Made by a program: the position numbers and the translations under genes
Source of the DNA: Deinococcus sp. KSM4-11
GTDB lineage: Bacteria > Deinococcota > Deinococci > Deinococcales > Deinococcaceae
Assembly: GCF_004801415.1 (NCBI RefSeq)
Contig: NZ_SSNX01000001.1
Coordinates: 496,001-560,000 of the forward strand
Direction of reading: 5' to 3'
Length of the DNA stretch: 64,000 nucleotides
Notes under the pieces: model-generated
Told to the model about the DNA's origin: nothing
Databases searched by the model: none
What the model saw: the letters and a program-made list of their open reading frames with translations, nothing else
In this document: positions 23,293 through 33,248 of the stretch, one piece after another
Layout: each line of letters starts with the position of its first letter
Position numbering within the stretch: the first letter of the stretch is position 1

Positions 23293-26079
23293 ATGACCTC
23301 CGGCTCTCCCGACACGCTGGTGCTGATCGACGGGCATGCGCTGGCCTTCCGTTCCCTTTTCGCGCTGCGGCGGGGCGAACCGAACGTCCCGCGCCTCACG
23401 AACGCGCACGGCGAGGCGACCGACGCCATCCACGGCTTCATGAGCCTGACGCTGCGGCTTGCGAAGCAGCGCTCCAACCAGGTCATCGTGGTGTTCGACC
23501 CGCCGGTCAAGACCTTCCGGCACGAGCAGTTCGACGGGTACAAGGCCGGGCGTGCGGAAACGCCGCCCGACCTGCACCGGCAGGTGGATCGCATCCGCGA
23601 GATCGTGGACGCCGTGGGGCTGCCCCGCCTGGAGGAACCCGGCTACGAGGCCGACGACGTGATCGCCACCCTGACCCGCATGGCCGAGGGCACGGGCATG
23701 CAGGTGAGGATTGTGACGAGTGACCGCGACGCCTACCAGCTGCTTGACGACCACGTCCGCGTCATCACCAACGATTTTTCGCTGATCGGCCCGGACGAGG
23801 TCTTTGAGAAGTACGGCGTGACCGTGCGTCAGTGGGTGGACTACCGGGCCCTGACCGGCGACGCCAGCGACAACATCCCCGGCGCGAAGGGCATCGGCCC
23901 CAAGACCGCCTCGAAGCTGCTCCAGGAATACGGCAGCCTGGAGGGCATCTATGAAGCGGCCAGGGCCGGTACCCTGAAGCCCGACGGCACCCGCCAGAAG
24001 CTGCTGGACTCCGAGCAGAACGTGAAGTTCAGCCACGAACTGTCCTGCATGGTCACGGATCTGCCGCTGAAGGTGGAGCTCGGCACCGGCCGACTGCCCG
24101 GCAATCCAGCGCGGCTGGAAGAACTGCTGACGGAACTCGATCTGCACGCGGTGCGGCGGGCGCTGGCCAGCCTGGATGCCCGCGACGCGTCCATGCCGGA
24201 CTCCATTCACGATCAACGCGAGCAGTCCGGCCCGGCCCACCCGGAACGCGACCCAGGGCACGGGCCGCTGCCCACCCCAGAGGTGCAGCCGTGGAGAACG
24301 CCGGGCCAGAACGTCGTGTGGGGGTACGTGCTGTCCCGCGAGGACGACCTGACCGCCGAGCTCGTCGGGGCCGCCGTCTTCGAAGCCGGTGACGGGCCCG
24401 GAACGGTCAGGACAGCCCCCACCCACGAACCCGACGAGTGGAAGAAGGCCGCGGTCTACGCCACGCCGGTGGGTCTGTTCGGCGAGCCGGAGGCGGCGGC
24501 GCCCCTCACCAAGACGCAGCAGAAGGCAGCGGAGAAGGCGCAGCGTGAGGTCGAGAAGGCGGCCGCGAAACTCCGCGACCAGTTCCCTGCCACCGTGGAC
24601 GATGGGGAATTTATTGGCCAGAAGCGGGTCACTGCCGCTGCAGCGAAAGCGCTGGCGACCCACCTGAGCGTGCGCGGCCTGAACGTTGAACCCGGCGACG
24701 ACCCCCTGCTGATGGCCTACCTGCTCGACCCGGCCAACACCACCATGACCGCCGTGGCCGAGCGCTACCTCAAGACCTCCTGGCCCGCCGATGCCGCCGG
24801 CCGCGCCGCCCAGACGGCCCACCTGCTGGACATCCTCCCTGGTCAGCTCGACGCCCCCCGGACCACCCTCTACCACGACATGGAGGTGCCGCTCTCCAGC
24901 GTCCTGGCCCGCATGGAGGTGCGCGGCGTAAGGCTTGACAGCGAGTACCTGCGCAGCCTGAGCGCGTCCACCGGCCAGCGGCTCGCCACGCTGGAGGCGC
25001 AGATCCACTCGCTGGCCGGGCGCGAATTCCAGATCCGCAGCCGCGATCAGCTTGAGGCGGTGCTGTACGACGAACTCGGCCTCGCCAGCGGCAAGAAGAC
25101 CAAACTGACCGGCAAGCGCAGCACCGCTGTGGCTGCGCTGGAACCCCTGCGGGACGAGCACCCGATTATTCCCGCCCTGCTGGAATACCGTGAACTGGAA
25201 AAACTGCGCGGCACCTACCTCGACCCGCTGCCGAACCTCGTGAACCCGCGCACGAACCGGCTGCACACCACCTTCGCGCAGGCGGCGGTGGCCACGGGCC
25301 GCCTGAGCAGCCTCAACCCGAACCTACAGAACATTCCCATCCGCAGCGAGACCGGCCGCGAGATCCGCAAGGGCTTCATCGCGGATCACGGGTACTGCCT
25401 GATCAGCGCCGACTACTCGCAGATCGAACTGCGCCTCCTGGCACACATTGCCGACGATCCGCTGATGCAGCAAGCCTTCCTCGAAGGCGCGGACATCCAC
25501 CGCCGCACCGCGTCCCAGGTCCTTGGCCTGGACGAAGCGACCGTCACCGCGAACCAGCGGCGGGCCGCGAAGACCGTGAACTTCGGCGTGCTGTACGGCA
25601 TGAGCGCCCACCGTCTGTCGAATGACCTGGGCATTCCGTATGCCGACGCCGCCGGCTTCATCGAGGTGTACTTCAGCACCTACCCCGGCATCCGGGGCTA
25701 CATCGACCGCACCCTGGACTTCGGCCGGCAGCACGGCTACGTCGAGACCCTCTACGGTCGCCGCCGCTACGTGCCGGAACTCGTGGCCACCAACCGCACG
25801 CTGCGTGAGGCGGGCGAACGGCTCGCGTACAACATGCCGATCCAGGGCACCGCCGCCGACATCATCAAACTCGCCATGATCAAGCTTGACCGGGAACTCG
25901 ATGCGCTGGGCGCGCGCTTACTGCTGCAAGTCCACGACGAACTGCTGATCGAGGCGCCCGAGGACAAGGCCGACGCCGTGGCGGCCATCACCAAGGAACT
26001 CATGGAAGGAGCCGCGCAGCTCAAGGTGCCACTGGCCGTCGAGGTCGGCGTGGGGCCGAACTGGTACGACACGAAGTGA
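23293..26079 (+). CDS. polA: DNA polymerase I
   Basis: 928 residues. The N-terminal 5'-nuclease domain (to about 300) has LVLIDGHALAFRSLFALR, GYEADDVIATL, VTSDRDAYQLLDD and GDASDNIPGAKGIGPKTA. The middle region keeps little of the acidic 3'-5' proofreading motifs and includes an Ala/Lys/Glu-rich stretch, so proofreading is probably lost, as in Taq polymerase. The polymerase domain has motif A (SADYSQIELRLLAH), motif B (RRAAKTVNFGVLYGMS, with Phe at the position that discriminates dideoxynucleotides) and motif C (LLQVHDELLIEAP). It has repair and replication roles and contributes to radiation resistance in deinococci. Confidence 0.96.
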   Translation: MTSGSPDTLVLIDGHALAFRSLFALRRGEPNVPRLTNAHGEATDAIHGFMSLTLRLAKQRSNQVIVVFDPPVKTFRHEQFDGYKAGRAETPPDLHRQVDRIREIVDAVGLPRLEEPGYEADDVIATLTRMAEGTGMQVRIVTSDRDAYQLLDDHVRVITNDFSLIGPDEVFEKYGVTVRQWVDYRALTGDASDNIPGAKGIGPKTASKLLQEYGSLEGIYEAARAGTLKPDGTRQKLLDSEQNVKFSHELSCMVTDLPLKVELGTGRLPGNPARLEELLTELDLHAVRRALASLDARDASMPDSIHDQREQSGPAHPERDPGHGPLPTPEVQPWRTPGQNVVWGYVLSREDDLTAELVGAAVFEAGDGPGTVRTAPTHEPDEWKKAAVYATPVGLFGEPEAAAPLTKTQQKAAEKAQREVEKAAAKLRDQFPATVDDGEFIGQKRVTAAAAKALATHLSVRGLNVEPGDDPLLMAYLLDPANTTMTAVAERYLKTSWPADAAGRAAQTAHLLDILPGQLDAPRTTLYHDMEVPLSSVLARMEVRGVRLDSEYLRSLSASTGQRLATLEAQIHSLAGREFQIRSRDQLEAVLYDELGLASGKKTKLTGKRSTAVAALEPLRDEHPIIPALLEYRELEKLRGTYLDPLPNLVNPRTNRLHTTFAQAAVATGRLSSLNPNLQNIPIRSETGREIRKGFIADHGYCLISADYSQIELRLLAHIADDPLMQQAFLEGADIHRRTASQVLGLDEATVTANQRRAAKTVNFGVLYGMSAHRLSNDLGIPYADAAGFIEVYFSTYPGIRGYIDRTLDFGRQHGYVETLYGRRRYVPELVATNRTLREAGERLAYNMPIQGTAADIIKLAMIKLDRELDALGARLLLQVHDELLIEAPEDKADAVAAITKELMEGAAQLKVPLAVEVGVGPNWYDTK

Positions 26080-26092
26080 TGCTGTGGCAGGG

Positions 26093-26098
26093 TAGCCT
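26093..26098 (+). promoter_or_regulatory. -10 box (TAGCCT), leaderless promoter
   Basis: TAGCCT, six bases before the ATG at 26105. Confidence 0.45.
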
Positions 26099-26104
26099 GC
26101 GGCC

Positions 26105-26704
<600 letters not shown>

Positions 26705-26714
26705 AGGCCTGGCT

Positions 26715-27044
<330 letters not shown>

Positions 27045-27051
27045 GCCGGGC

Positions 27052-27057
27052 AGGATA
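27052..27057 (-). promoter_or_regulatory. -10 box (TATCCT), leaderless promoter of the c-di-AMP receptor gene
   Basis: TATCCT on the minus strand, seven bases before the ATG at 27044. Confidence 0.45.
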
Positions 27058-27106
27058 TCAAATGCCGTGTGCGGATACGGTCAGGGCCAGAACGTCTGTC
27101 AGCAAC

Positions 27107-27130
27107 GAAAAAGCCCCCGGTCTGGGGGCT
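27107..27130 (-). terminator. Rho-independent terminator of the winged-helix gene
   Basis: Read on the minus strand: AGCCCCC, a five-base loop, GGGGGCT, then TTTTT. It lies 24 bases after the stop of the gene starting at 27663. Confidence 0.85.
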
Positions 27131-27153
27131 CGTCGTGGTGTCCGGGCGTGCGC

Positions 27154-27663
<510 letters not shown>

Positions 27664-28094
27664 GCGGGCCTCCGTGGGGCACTGCGGCATGATCCTTGTC
27701 GGGTATGGCCGCAGGTTGAGGGGTGTTCATTGACCGGCTGGGGTGTCGGGAAGGGGCAAGCCAGGCAGTGAACCGAGTACAAGTGCACCGTTCAGCGCAA
27801 CTTTCCTATTATATTCATTTTTTCTCTCATTTTGGATGAGTGAATGGGGTGTTGACATTGATCTTGAGGGCAGAAATGCCGGTGCGGTTGCGCTGGGTCG
27901 CGCGGTGCACGGCACTTTCATGTGAAAATACCGTCCCGATTTGCTGGACAACTTGAACGATTCAGACTGCTGGCGGCCGGTGCTCCGTTGGGCTGTGCGG
28001 TGATTATCGAAAGGGCCGTTCGCAGACCATGCAACGTCACACCCCGCGAGCGCGTACCCTGCACCGGACACCTCCACGTCCGCACGGGAGACGC
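27664..28094. other. Long intergenic region with an AT-rich patch
   Basis: 431 bases between divergent genes. An AT-rich patch at about 27799-27835 contains TATAAT on the minus strand (27808-27813). A TTGACA at about 27853 on the plus strand lacks a good -10 box. TACCCT before the ABC genes may be their -10 box. No credible gene was found. The AT-rich patch stands out against the high-GC surroundings and may be a protein-binding or promoter region. Confidence 0.5.
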
Positions 28095-28844
28095 ATGCTT
28101 GAACTGCACGACATCACCAAGACCTATGGCACCTACCAGGCACTGCGGGGCGTCTCACTCCGCGCCGCCGACGCGGAAGTCTTCGGGCTGCTCGGCCCCA
28201 ACGGCGCGGGCAAGACGACCCTGCTCCGGATTCTGGCGACGTTGCTGCGGCCCACCAGCGGCAGCGGCACCGTGAACGGGATCGACCTGCTGAAGGATCC
28301 GGAAGCGGTGAGGCGCATTGTGGGCGTCGTGAACGGCGGTATGGGCCTGCCCGCCCGCCTCACGGGCCGGGAGGTGCTGCGATCCTTCGCTGGTCTCTAC
28401 GGAATGGGGAAGGTGCAGACGGAAGCCCGCATCGTGGAACTCGACACCCGCCTGGAACTGGGCCGCACCCTGGACGTCCGGGCGGGCGAATACTCGTCGG
28501 GCATGAAGCAGAAGGTCGTGATTGCCCGCGCGGTACTGCATGATCCGGCCGTGCTGATCCTTGACGAGGCCGCCAGCGGCCTGGACATCTTCGCCCGGCG
28601 CACCCTGCTCGATTTCGTGCAGGCCAGCCGCGCGCCGGGCCGTCTCACGCTGTACTCCACGCACGTCATGAGTGAGGCTGAGGAAGTCTGCGACCGCGTG
28701 GCGATCCTGCACCAGGGCCAGCTCCTGACGGTCGGCACCATCCCGGAGGTGCTGGAGGCCACCGGGGAGCGCACGCTGGAACGCGCCTTCTTCGAACTCG
28801 TCCAGGGTCACGATGACCGCCAGGGAGCTGCCCATGCCGTCTGA
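28095..28844 (+). CDS. ABC transporter ATP-binding protein (NatA-like)
   Basis: 249 residues. Walker A is [16 protein letters not shown], the signature is [19 protein letters not shown], Walker B is [15 protein letters not shown], and the H-loop lies at [20 protein letters not shown]. This places it with the ATPases of NatAB/ABC-2 exporters. A GGGAG ribosome site precedes the chosen ATG; an in-frame ATG 66 bases upstream has none. It overlaps the permease gene by 11 bases and the two form one exporter. Confidence 0.92.
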   Translation: MLELHDITKTYGTYQALRGVSLRAADAEVFGLLGPNGAGKTTLLRILATLLRPTSGSGTVNGIDLLKDPEAVRRIVGVVNGGMGLPARLTGREVLRSFAGLYGMGKVQTEARIVELDTRLELGRTLDVRAGEYSSGMKQKVVIARAVLHDPAVLILDEAASGLDIFARRTLLDFVQASRAPGRLTLYSTHVMSEAEEVCDRVAILHQGQLLTVGTIPEVLEATGERTLERAFFELVQGHDDRQGAAHAV

Positions 28845-30099
28845 ACGCCTCCGCCCGGCCCTGGTGTGGCAGATCGCGGCGCGCGACCTGCTCTCCACCA
28901 TCCGTGACCGGCGCACGCTGAACGCTACGATCCTCATGCCCATGATCCTGATCCCGCTGTTCACCCTGGGCCTTCCCCTCATGCTGGGCAGTTTTATTGG
29001 CGGGCAGCAGCAGGAACGCCAGAAACTCGGGGTGGTCGGTGAGCTGCCGCCCGCCCTGCGCGCCGCCCTCACCAAGGACGAGACGTTGGCCGACGGCACG
29101 CTCGTCCGCGCCGGCGTGATCCTAGAGCCGGTGCCGGATGCTCGCGCCGCCGTGCAGTCCGGGACGGTGGACGCCGCCGTGCAGCCCGCCACGCCCATTC
29201 CTACGCAGGCTGGGCACGCCCAGGGCACCCTGGAGGTCTACGCCAAGCTGAACAACATGCGCGCCCAGGCGGGCGCCTACTCGAAGGTGCAGGACGTGGT
29301 GAACGCCTACAACCGCACCCTGACCCTCGACCGCCTGAAGACCATGGGCCTGGATGCCGGTGTTCTCACGCCCGTCACGCTCAAGAGCGTGGACGCGAGT
29401 CCGCCGCAGGAACAGCGCAGCGGACAGCTCGCGTTCCTGGTACCCATGCTGATGCTGCAATTCATTCTCAGCGGGGCCATGGCGACCGCCGTGGACGCCA
29501 CCGCCGGAGAAAAGGAACGCGGCACTCTCGAAAGCCTGCTGGTCGCGCCGGTGCGGCGGGGGGAGGTCGTGGCCGGGAAACTGCTCGCCACGACCATCAC
29601 AGCCCTGACCAGCGCGTGCTTCAGCGTGCTCGGCTTCATCCTCAGCGGCCTGCTGGTCGGCGTGTTCACACGGGGCCGCAGCGGAGCGAGCGCCGAGATC
29701 ACGCAGGCGATGGGTGGTCAACTGACCCTAGGGGTCGGCGGCGCCCTGGCCCTGCTGGGCGTCGCCCTGAGCGCCGCGCTTCTGATCAGCGCCCTGCTCA
29801 TCACGGTCGGAATCTACGCCCGGTCGTTCAAGGAAGCGCAGACGTACATCGCGCCCCTCTCCCTGGCGATCGTGCTGCCCGCCGTGATGTTGCAGTTCAG
29901 CGACTTCCTCACACTGAACACCGGCCTGTACGCCCTGCCGCTGTTCGGCGGCATGCTCACCCTGCTGGAAATCGTGCGGGGCAGCGTGACCCTCTCTCAC
30001 GTCGGCGTGGCAATCCTCGCGAACCTGGTGGGCACTACCCTCCTGGGCCTGCTGGCCCGCCGCTCGTTCAACCGCGAGGAAATCATCTTCAGGAACTGA
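28834..30099 (+). CDS. ABC-2 type permease (NatB-like)
   Basis: 421 residues from the ATG with an AGGGAG site; an ATG 21 bases upstream is possible. One hydrophobic helix near residues 30-50 ([18 protein letters not shown]) is followed by a long extracytoplasmic domain to about 200. Five or so helices follow, including [37 protein letters not shown] and [18 protein letters not shown]. The motif [18 protein letters not shown] is typical of ABC-2/NatB permeases. Substrate is unknown: Na+, an antibiotic or a lipid are possible. Confidence 0.9.
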   Translation: MPSERLRPALVWQIAARDLLSTIRDRRTLNATILMPMILIPLFTLGLPLMLGSFIGGQQQERQKLGVVGELPPALRAALTKDETLADGTLVRAGVILEPVPDARAAVQSGTVDAAVQPATPIPTQAGHAQGTLEVYAKLNNMRAQAGAYSKVQDVVNAYNRTLTLDRLKTMGLDAGVLTPVTLKSVDASPPQEQRSGQLAFLVPMLMLQFILSGAMATAVDATAGEKERGTLESLLVAPVRRGEVVAGKLLATTITALTSACFSVLGFILSGLLVGVFTRGRSGASAEITQAMGGQLTLGVGGALALLGVALSAALLISALLITVGIYARSFKEAQTYIAPLSLAIVLPAVMLQFSDFLTLNTGLYALPLFGGMLTLLEIVRGSVTLSHVGVAILANLVGTTLLGLLARRSFNREEIIFRN

Positions 30100-30151
30100 T
30101 CGGCCGGTGCCCGAGGGACACCCGCCTGCCGGACGGCACGCTGGAGCGACC

Positions 30152-30157
30152 TACAAT
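30152..30157 (+). promoter_or_regulatory. -10 box (TACAAT), leaderless promoter
   Basis: TACAAT, eight bases before the ATG at 30166. Confidence 0.45.
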
Positions 30158-30165
30158 GCACGGCG

Positions 30166-31017
30166 ATGCGCCTGGCGATCATCGCGGACATTCACGGAAA
30201 CGCAGACGCCCTCGACGCCGTGCTGCGGGACGCCCACCAGCAGGGCGCGGAGCGCGTGATCGTCAACGGCGACGTCGTGAACCGTGGCCCCGATTCCGTG
30301 GAGGTCATGACCCGCCTGCTCGCCGAGCCTGGCGTCCGCTTCACCTTGGGAAACCACGACGACCTGCTCCGGCTGTGGCAGACGCGCAGCGCCACCCTGC
30401 CCGCCGACTGGTTCGACGATCCCTTCTGGGGGGCCACCGCGTGGAGCACCGAGCAACTCGACCGGGCCGGCCTGCTGCATGTGCCGCAGGATTGGCCACA
30501 CACCCTTGTGCTGGATGAACCCGGCCTGCCTCGCGTGCTGATCGCCCACGGCACCTCGGAGCATTACCGTGAAGGGCTCAGCGAACGAACCCGCCCGGAG
30601 CGCGTGACAGCTCTCCGGCAGGCGGCCGACGGTTCCGTCTATGACGTTCTGATCGGCTCACACATCCACCGCCCGGCGCACTCCACTACAGCAGGCGCAG
30701 TCGTCATGAACACGGGCGCAGTCGGCTTTCCCGCCAATGGCGACCCCAGAGCCCAGTACCTGCTGCTCACGGCCACCTTGACTGGCTGGGACGCCGAGTT
30801 CCGCGCAGTACCCTACGACCGCAGCGGCGTCATCGGGCGCTTCCAGACCAGCGGCCTGCTGGGCACGGGCCTGAGTGCCACCATCTTCCTGGAGGAACTC
30901 CTCAGTGCCCGCAGCCTCTACACGCCGTACTGGGAGTGGACGGAAGTGGGAAGCCTCCAGCGCACGCCGGAGACCTGGAACCGATTTCTGAACGGCCAGC
31001 TCACGCCCCTTTACTGA
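30166..31017 (+). CDS. Calcineurin-like metallophosphoesterase (YfcE/MJ0936-type)
   Basis: 283 residues. The di-metal motifs are in order: IIADIHGNADAL (DxH), NGDVVNRGPDS (GDxxxRG), TLGNHDDLL (GNHD/E), then LIAHGTSEHY and IGSHIHRPAH (GHTH-like). The family covers phosphodiesterases and phosphatases acting on nucleotides or phosphoproteins. VVMNTGAVGFPANGDP follows, as in related enzymes. A C-terminal extension of about 60 residues with conserved aromatic residues is of unknown role. A long hairpin terminator lies just downstream. Confidence 0.88.
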   Translation: MRLAIIADIHGNADALDAVLRDAHQQGAERVIVNGDVVNRGPDSVEVMTRLLAEPGVRFTLGNHDDLLRLWQTRSATLPADWFDDPFWGATAWSTEQLDRAGLLHVPQDWPHTLVLDEPGLPRVLIAHGTSEHYREGLSERTRPERVTALRQAADGSVYDVLIGSHIHRPAHSTTAGAVVMNTGAVGFPANGDPRAQYLLLTATLTGWDAEFRAVPYDRSGVIGRFQTSGLLGTGLSATIFLEELLSARSLYTPYWEWTEVGSLQRTPETWNRFLNGQLTPLY

Positions 31018-31053
31018 CTCGGGAACAGTCTTGGCCTGTCCGCTGTAGTGGTT

Positions 31054-31099
31054 CACAGACGAAGGCCCGCTCCAACGCTGGAGCGGGCCTTCGTCTGTG
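31054..31099. terminator. Bidirectional hairpin terminator with a 21-bp perfect stem
   Basis: CACAGACGAAGGCCCGCTCCA pairs perfectly with its downstream copy around an ACGC loop. It sits between convergent genes and could end both. Neither side has a strong T-tract, so the stem itself, or an RNA-processing role, may matter most. Confidence 0.65.
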
Positions 31100-31104
31100 G
31101 GCTG

Positions 31105-33030
31105 TTATTTCAGGGTCGGGGGGATAAGCACGGCGTCGATGCTGTACACAACGCTGTTGCCGGCCGTCATGGGCACCGAGTTCGCCAGCATGGCACCGGT
31201 GATGGTGGTGCCGTTAAGGACACCCAGCATCACGTTGCCACCGTCGCCCTTCAGGTCGATGCTGCTACCTTCCAGGCTCTTGAGCTGCGCCACGTTCAGG
31301 CCGGCGTCCACCACCTTGCCGCTCACGACGTGGAACAGCAGCACCTGCTTAAGTTTGGCCGGATCAGCATTGAGCGTGTCCAGAGTCGCCTGCGGCACCT
31401 TGGCGAAGGCATCGTTGGTCGGCGCAAAGACGGTGTAGTCACCGGTGGCCAGCGTGTCGGCCAGCCCAGCTTTCTGGATCAGCGACACGAGCGTGCTGTA
31501 CTGCGGCAGACCCTGAAGCAACGCCACGACGTTCGCGGGAGCTGCCGTGGTGGTGGTCGCCGTGGTGGTGGTCGCCGTGGTCGTGGTAGCGGCCGCAGCC
31601 GTATCTGTGGTGGTGGTGGTGGCTGCAGTGGTGTCTACCGTGGCAGCAGGAGCCGTAGGAATCACGAGGTTGGGCGGCAGGAGCACTTTGTCGATCACGA
31701 AGACGGTGCCGTTGCTGGCTTCGATGGGCGCGCCGTCCACCTTCGCATCGCCGACCATCTGCATGGTGCCATCCGAGGAGACGTTGATGCTGTCCCCCTC
31801 GGCGCTGGCGACCTGCTTGAGCGCGGCGAGCTGCTCACCGGTCTGCTTGCCGACGACCACGTGGTACATCAGCACCTTCTTGAGCGTGGCGGGATCGCTG
31901 GCAATCAGGGCCAGCTGATCCTGATCCAGAGCGTCGAAGGCGGCGTTCGTCGGAGCGAAGATGGTGTACTCGTTGGCCATGATCACGTCGGTCAGGCCCG
32001 CATCGCTGAGCAGGTCGCGCAACGTGGTGAAGCGGTCATCGTTCACGATCACGTCGTACAGCGTGTTGCTGGCCATGCTGTCGTCCGCCTGGGCGCTGGT
32101 GTCCGCGGCGGCCGTCGTGTCTGTGGTGGTCGCGGTGGCATCGGCTGCGGTGGTGGCGGTATCCGTTGTGGTCGTCGCCGTGGCCGTCGTATCGGTCGCC
32201 GTCGCGTCGGTCGTGGCGGCAGCGTCCGTGGTAGCCGTGGCGTCCGTGGTGGCGGCCTCGGTCGTGTCGGTCGTCGTGGTGGCTGTATCACTCGCCGTGG
32301 CCGTGTCGGTCGTGATGGTCGCGCCGCTCAGCGGAAGCGCCGGAATCGAGGAAATATCCACGGCTGCAGGCGCAGCATCCGTCGCCGGAGCGGGCGCAGG
32401 GGTGGCATCTGCGGCCGGTGCGGCCGGAGCCGGGGTCGCGTCGGCCGCCGCCGCTGGGGCAGGGGCGGGAGCAGGCGCCGCCTCGGCCACGGGTGCAGGC
32501 TCGGTCACAGCCGGGGCCGCCGTGTCCATCGCGGGCATCAGCACGGTGTCGATCACATGGACGATACCGTTGCAGGCCATCACATCGGTCTTGGTCACGT
32601 TGGCGTTGTCGACCATCACGGATTTGCCGTTGACGGTGATCAGGACGCTGGAACCTTCCAGGGTGGTGGCACTCGACATGGTGACGACCTTCGCCGCCGG
32701 GGCCTTGCCCTTCACCACGTGGTACAGCAGGATCGACTTGAGCATGGCCGGGTCATTCAGCGCAGCGGCCAGCGTGTCGCTCGGCAGTTTCGCGAAGGCG
32801 CCGTTGGTGGGCGCGAACACCGTGTACTCACCGCTCTGGAGCGTCTGGGTCAGGCCGGCCGAATCGAGCGCCGTGGCGAGCGTGCTGAAGTTCGGGTCGC
32901 CCATGACGATCTGCGCGATGGTCTTGCAGGCGGCGGGAGTGGCGGGAGCAGCTGGAGCGCCGCCACCACCGGCGAGCGCCGGGGTGGCAAGCATCAGGCC
33001 GAGCGTGAGCAAGCTGGTTTGCTTCTTCAT
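31105..33030 (-). CDS. Secreted protein with three FAS1 (fasciclin) domains
   Basis: 641 residues with a signal peptide (MKKQTSLLTLGLMLATPALA). FAS1 domains lie near 36-168, 315-445 and 497-640. Each has the YTVFAPTN-type H1 motif (for example EYTVFAPTNGAFAKLP) and the YHVV motif (LYHVVKGK, MYHVVVGK, FHVVSGK). Between them are two low-complexity linkers, first Pro/Ala-rich, then a long Thr/Ala/Asp stretch, and a further Thr-rich run before the third domain. FAS1 proteins mediate adhesion or envelope integrity. A CK pair near residue 35 may be structural. The ATG is chosen by its GAGGTGA site and the signal peptide; the longer frame upstream has neither. Confidence 0.9.
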   Translation of the reverse strand: MKKQTSLLTLGLMLATPALAGGGGAPAAPATPAACKTIAQIVMGDPNFSTLATALDSAGLTQTLQSGEYTVFAPTNGAFAKLPSDTLAAALNDPAMLKSILLYHVVKGKAPAAKVVTMSSATTLEGSSVLITVNGKSVMVDNANVTKTDVMACNGIVHVIDTVLMPAMDTAAPAVTEPAPVAEAAPAPAPAPAAAADATPAPAAPAADATPAPAPATDAAPAAVDISSIPALPLSGATITTDTATASDTATTTTDTTEAATTDATATTDAAATTDATATDTTATATTTTDTATTAADATATTTDTTAAADTSAQADDSMASNTLYDVIVNDDRFTTLRDLLSDAGLTDVIMANEYTIFAPTNAAFDALDQDQLALIASDPATLKKVLMYHVVVGKQTGEQLAALKQVASAEGDSINVSSDGTMQMVGDAKVDGAPIEASNGTVFVIDKVLLPPNLVIPTAPAATVDTTAATTTTTDTAAAATTTTATTTTATTTTAAPANVVALLQGLPQYSTLVSLIQKAGLADTLATGDYTVFAPTNDAFAKVPQATLDTLNADPAKLKQVLLFHVVSGKVVDAGLNVAQLKSLEGSSIDLKGDGGNVMLGVLNGTTITGAMLANSVPMTAGNSVVYSIDAVLIPPTLK

Positions 33031-33248
33031 CAAATCACCTCTGAGTGAAACTGGATTGCCAATTGTCCGAGTCCCAATCTTCCCCAGAACGTCTGGAAAT
33101 GCAACCAATGGCGTCAGGTACGCAGGTCGTCTAAATGAACGCACGCCGGGATTTGGGTGACCTCTCACGGTCGCCTCATTCGTGCAACGGGTCAGTTCCT
33201 GCAATTGCCGCTGAACGATTCAAGCCCACCAGCTGCTTGAGGGCCGCC
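33031..33248. other. Intergenic region between ftsK and the FAS1 gene
   Basis: 218 bases, both genes on the minus strand. It must hold the FAS1 promoter, but no convincing -10/-35 pair is visible. A TTGCAT before AAGATT with 17 bases between is the best candidate. No terminator with a T-tract is seen after ftsK. Confidence 0.4.

Noticed and set aside
31961..33160. Long plus-strand frame rich in Val and Ala opposite the FAS1 gene
   Set aside because: It mirrors the Thr/Ala linker repeats of the real gene, and the signal peptide and ribosome site support the minus strand.
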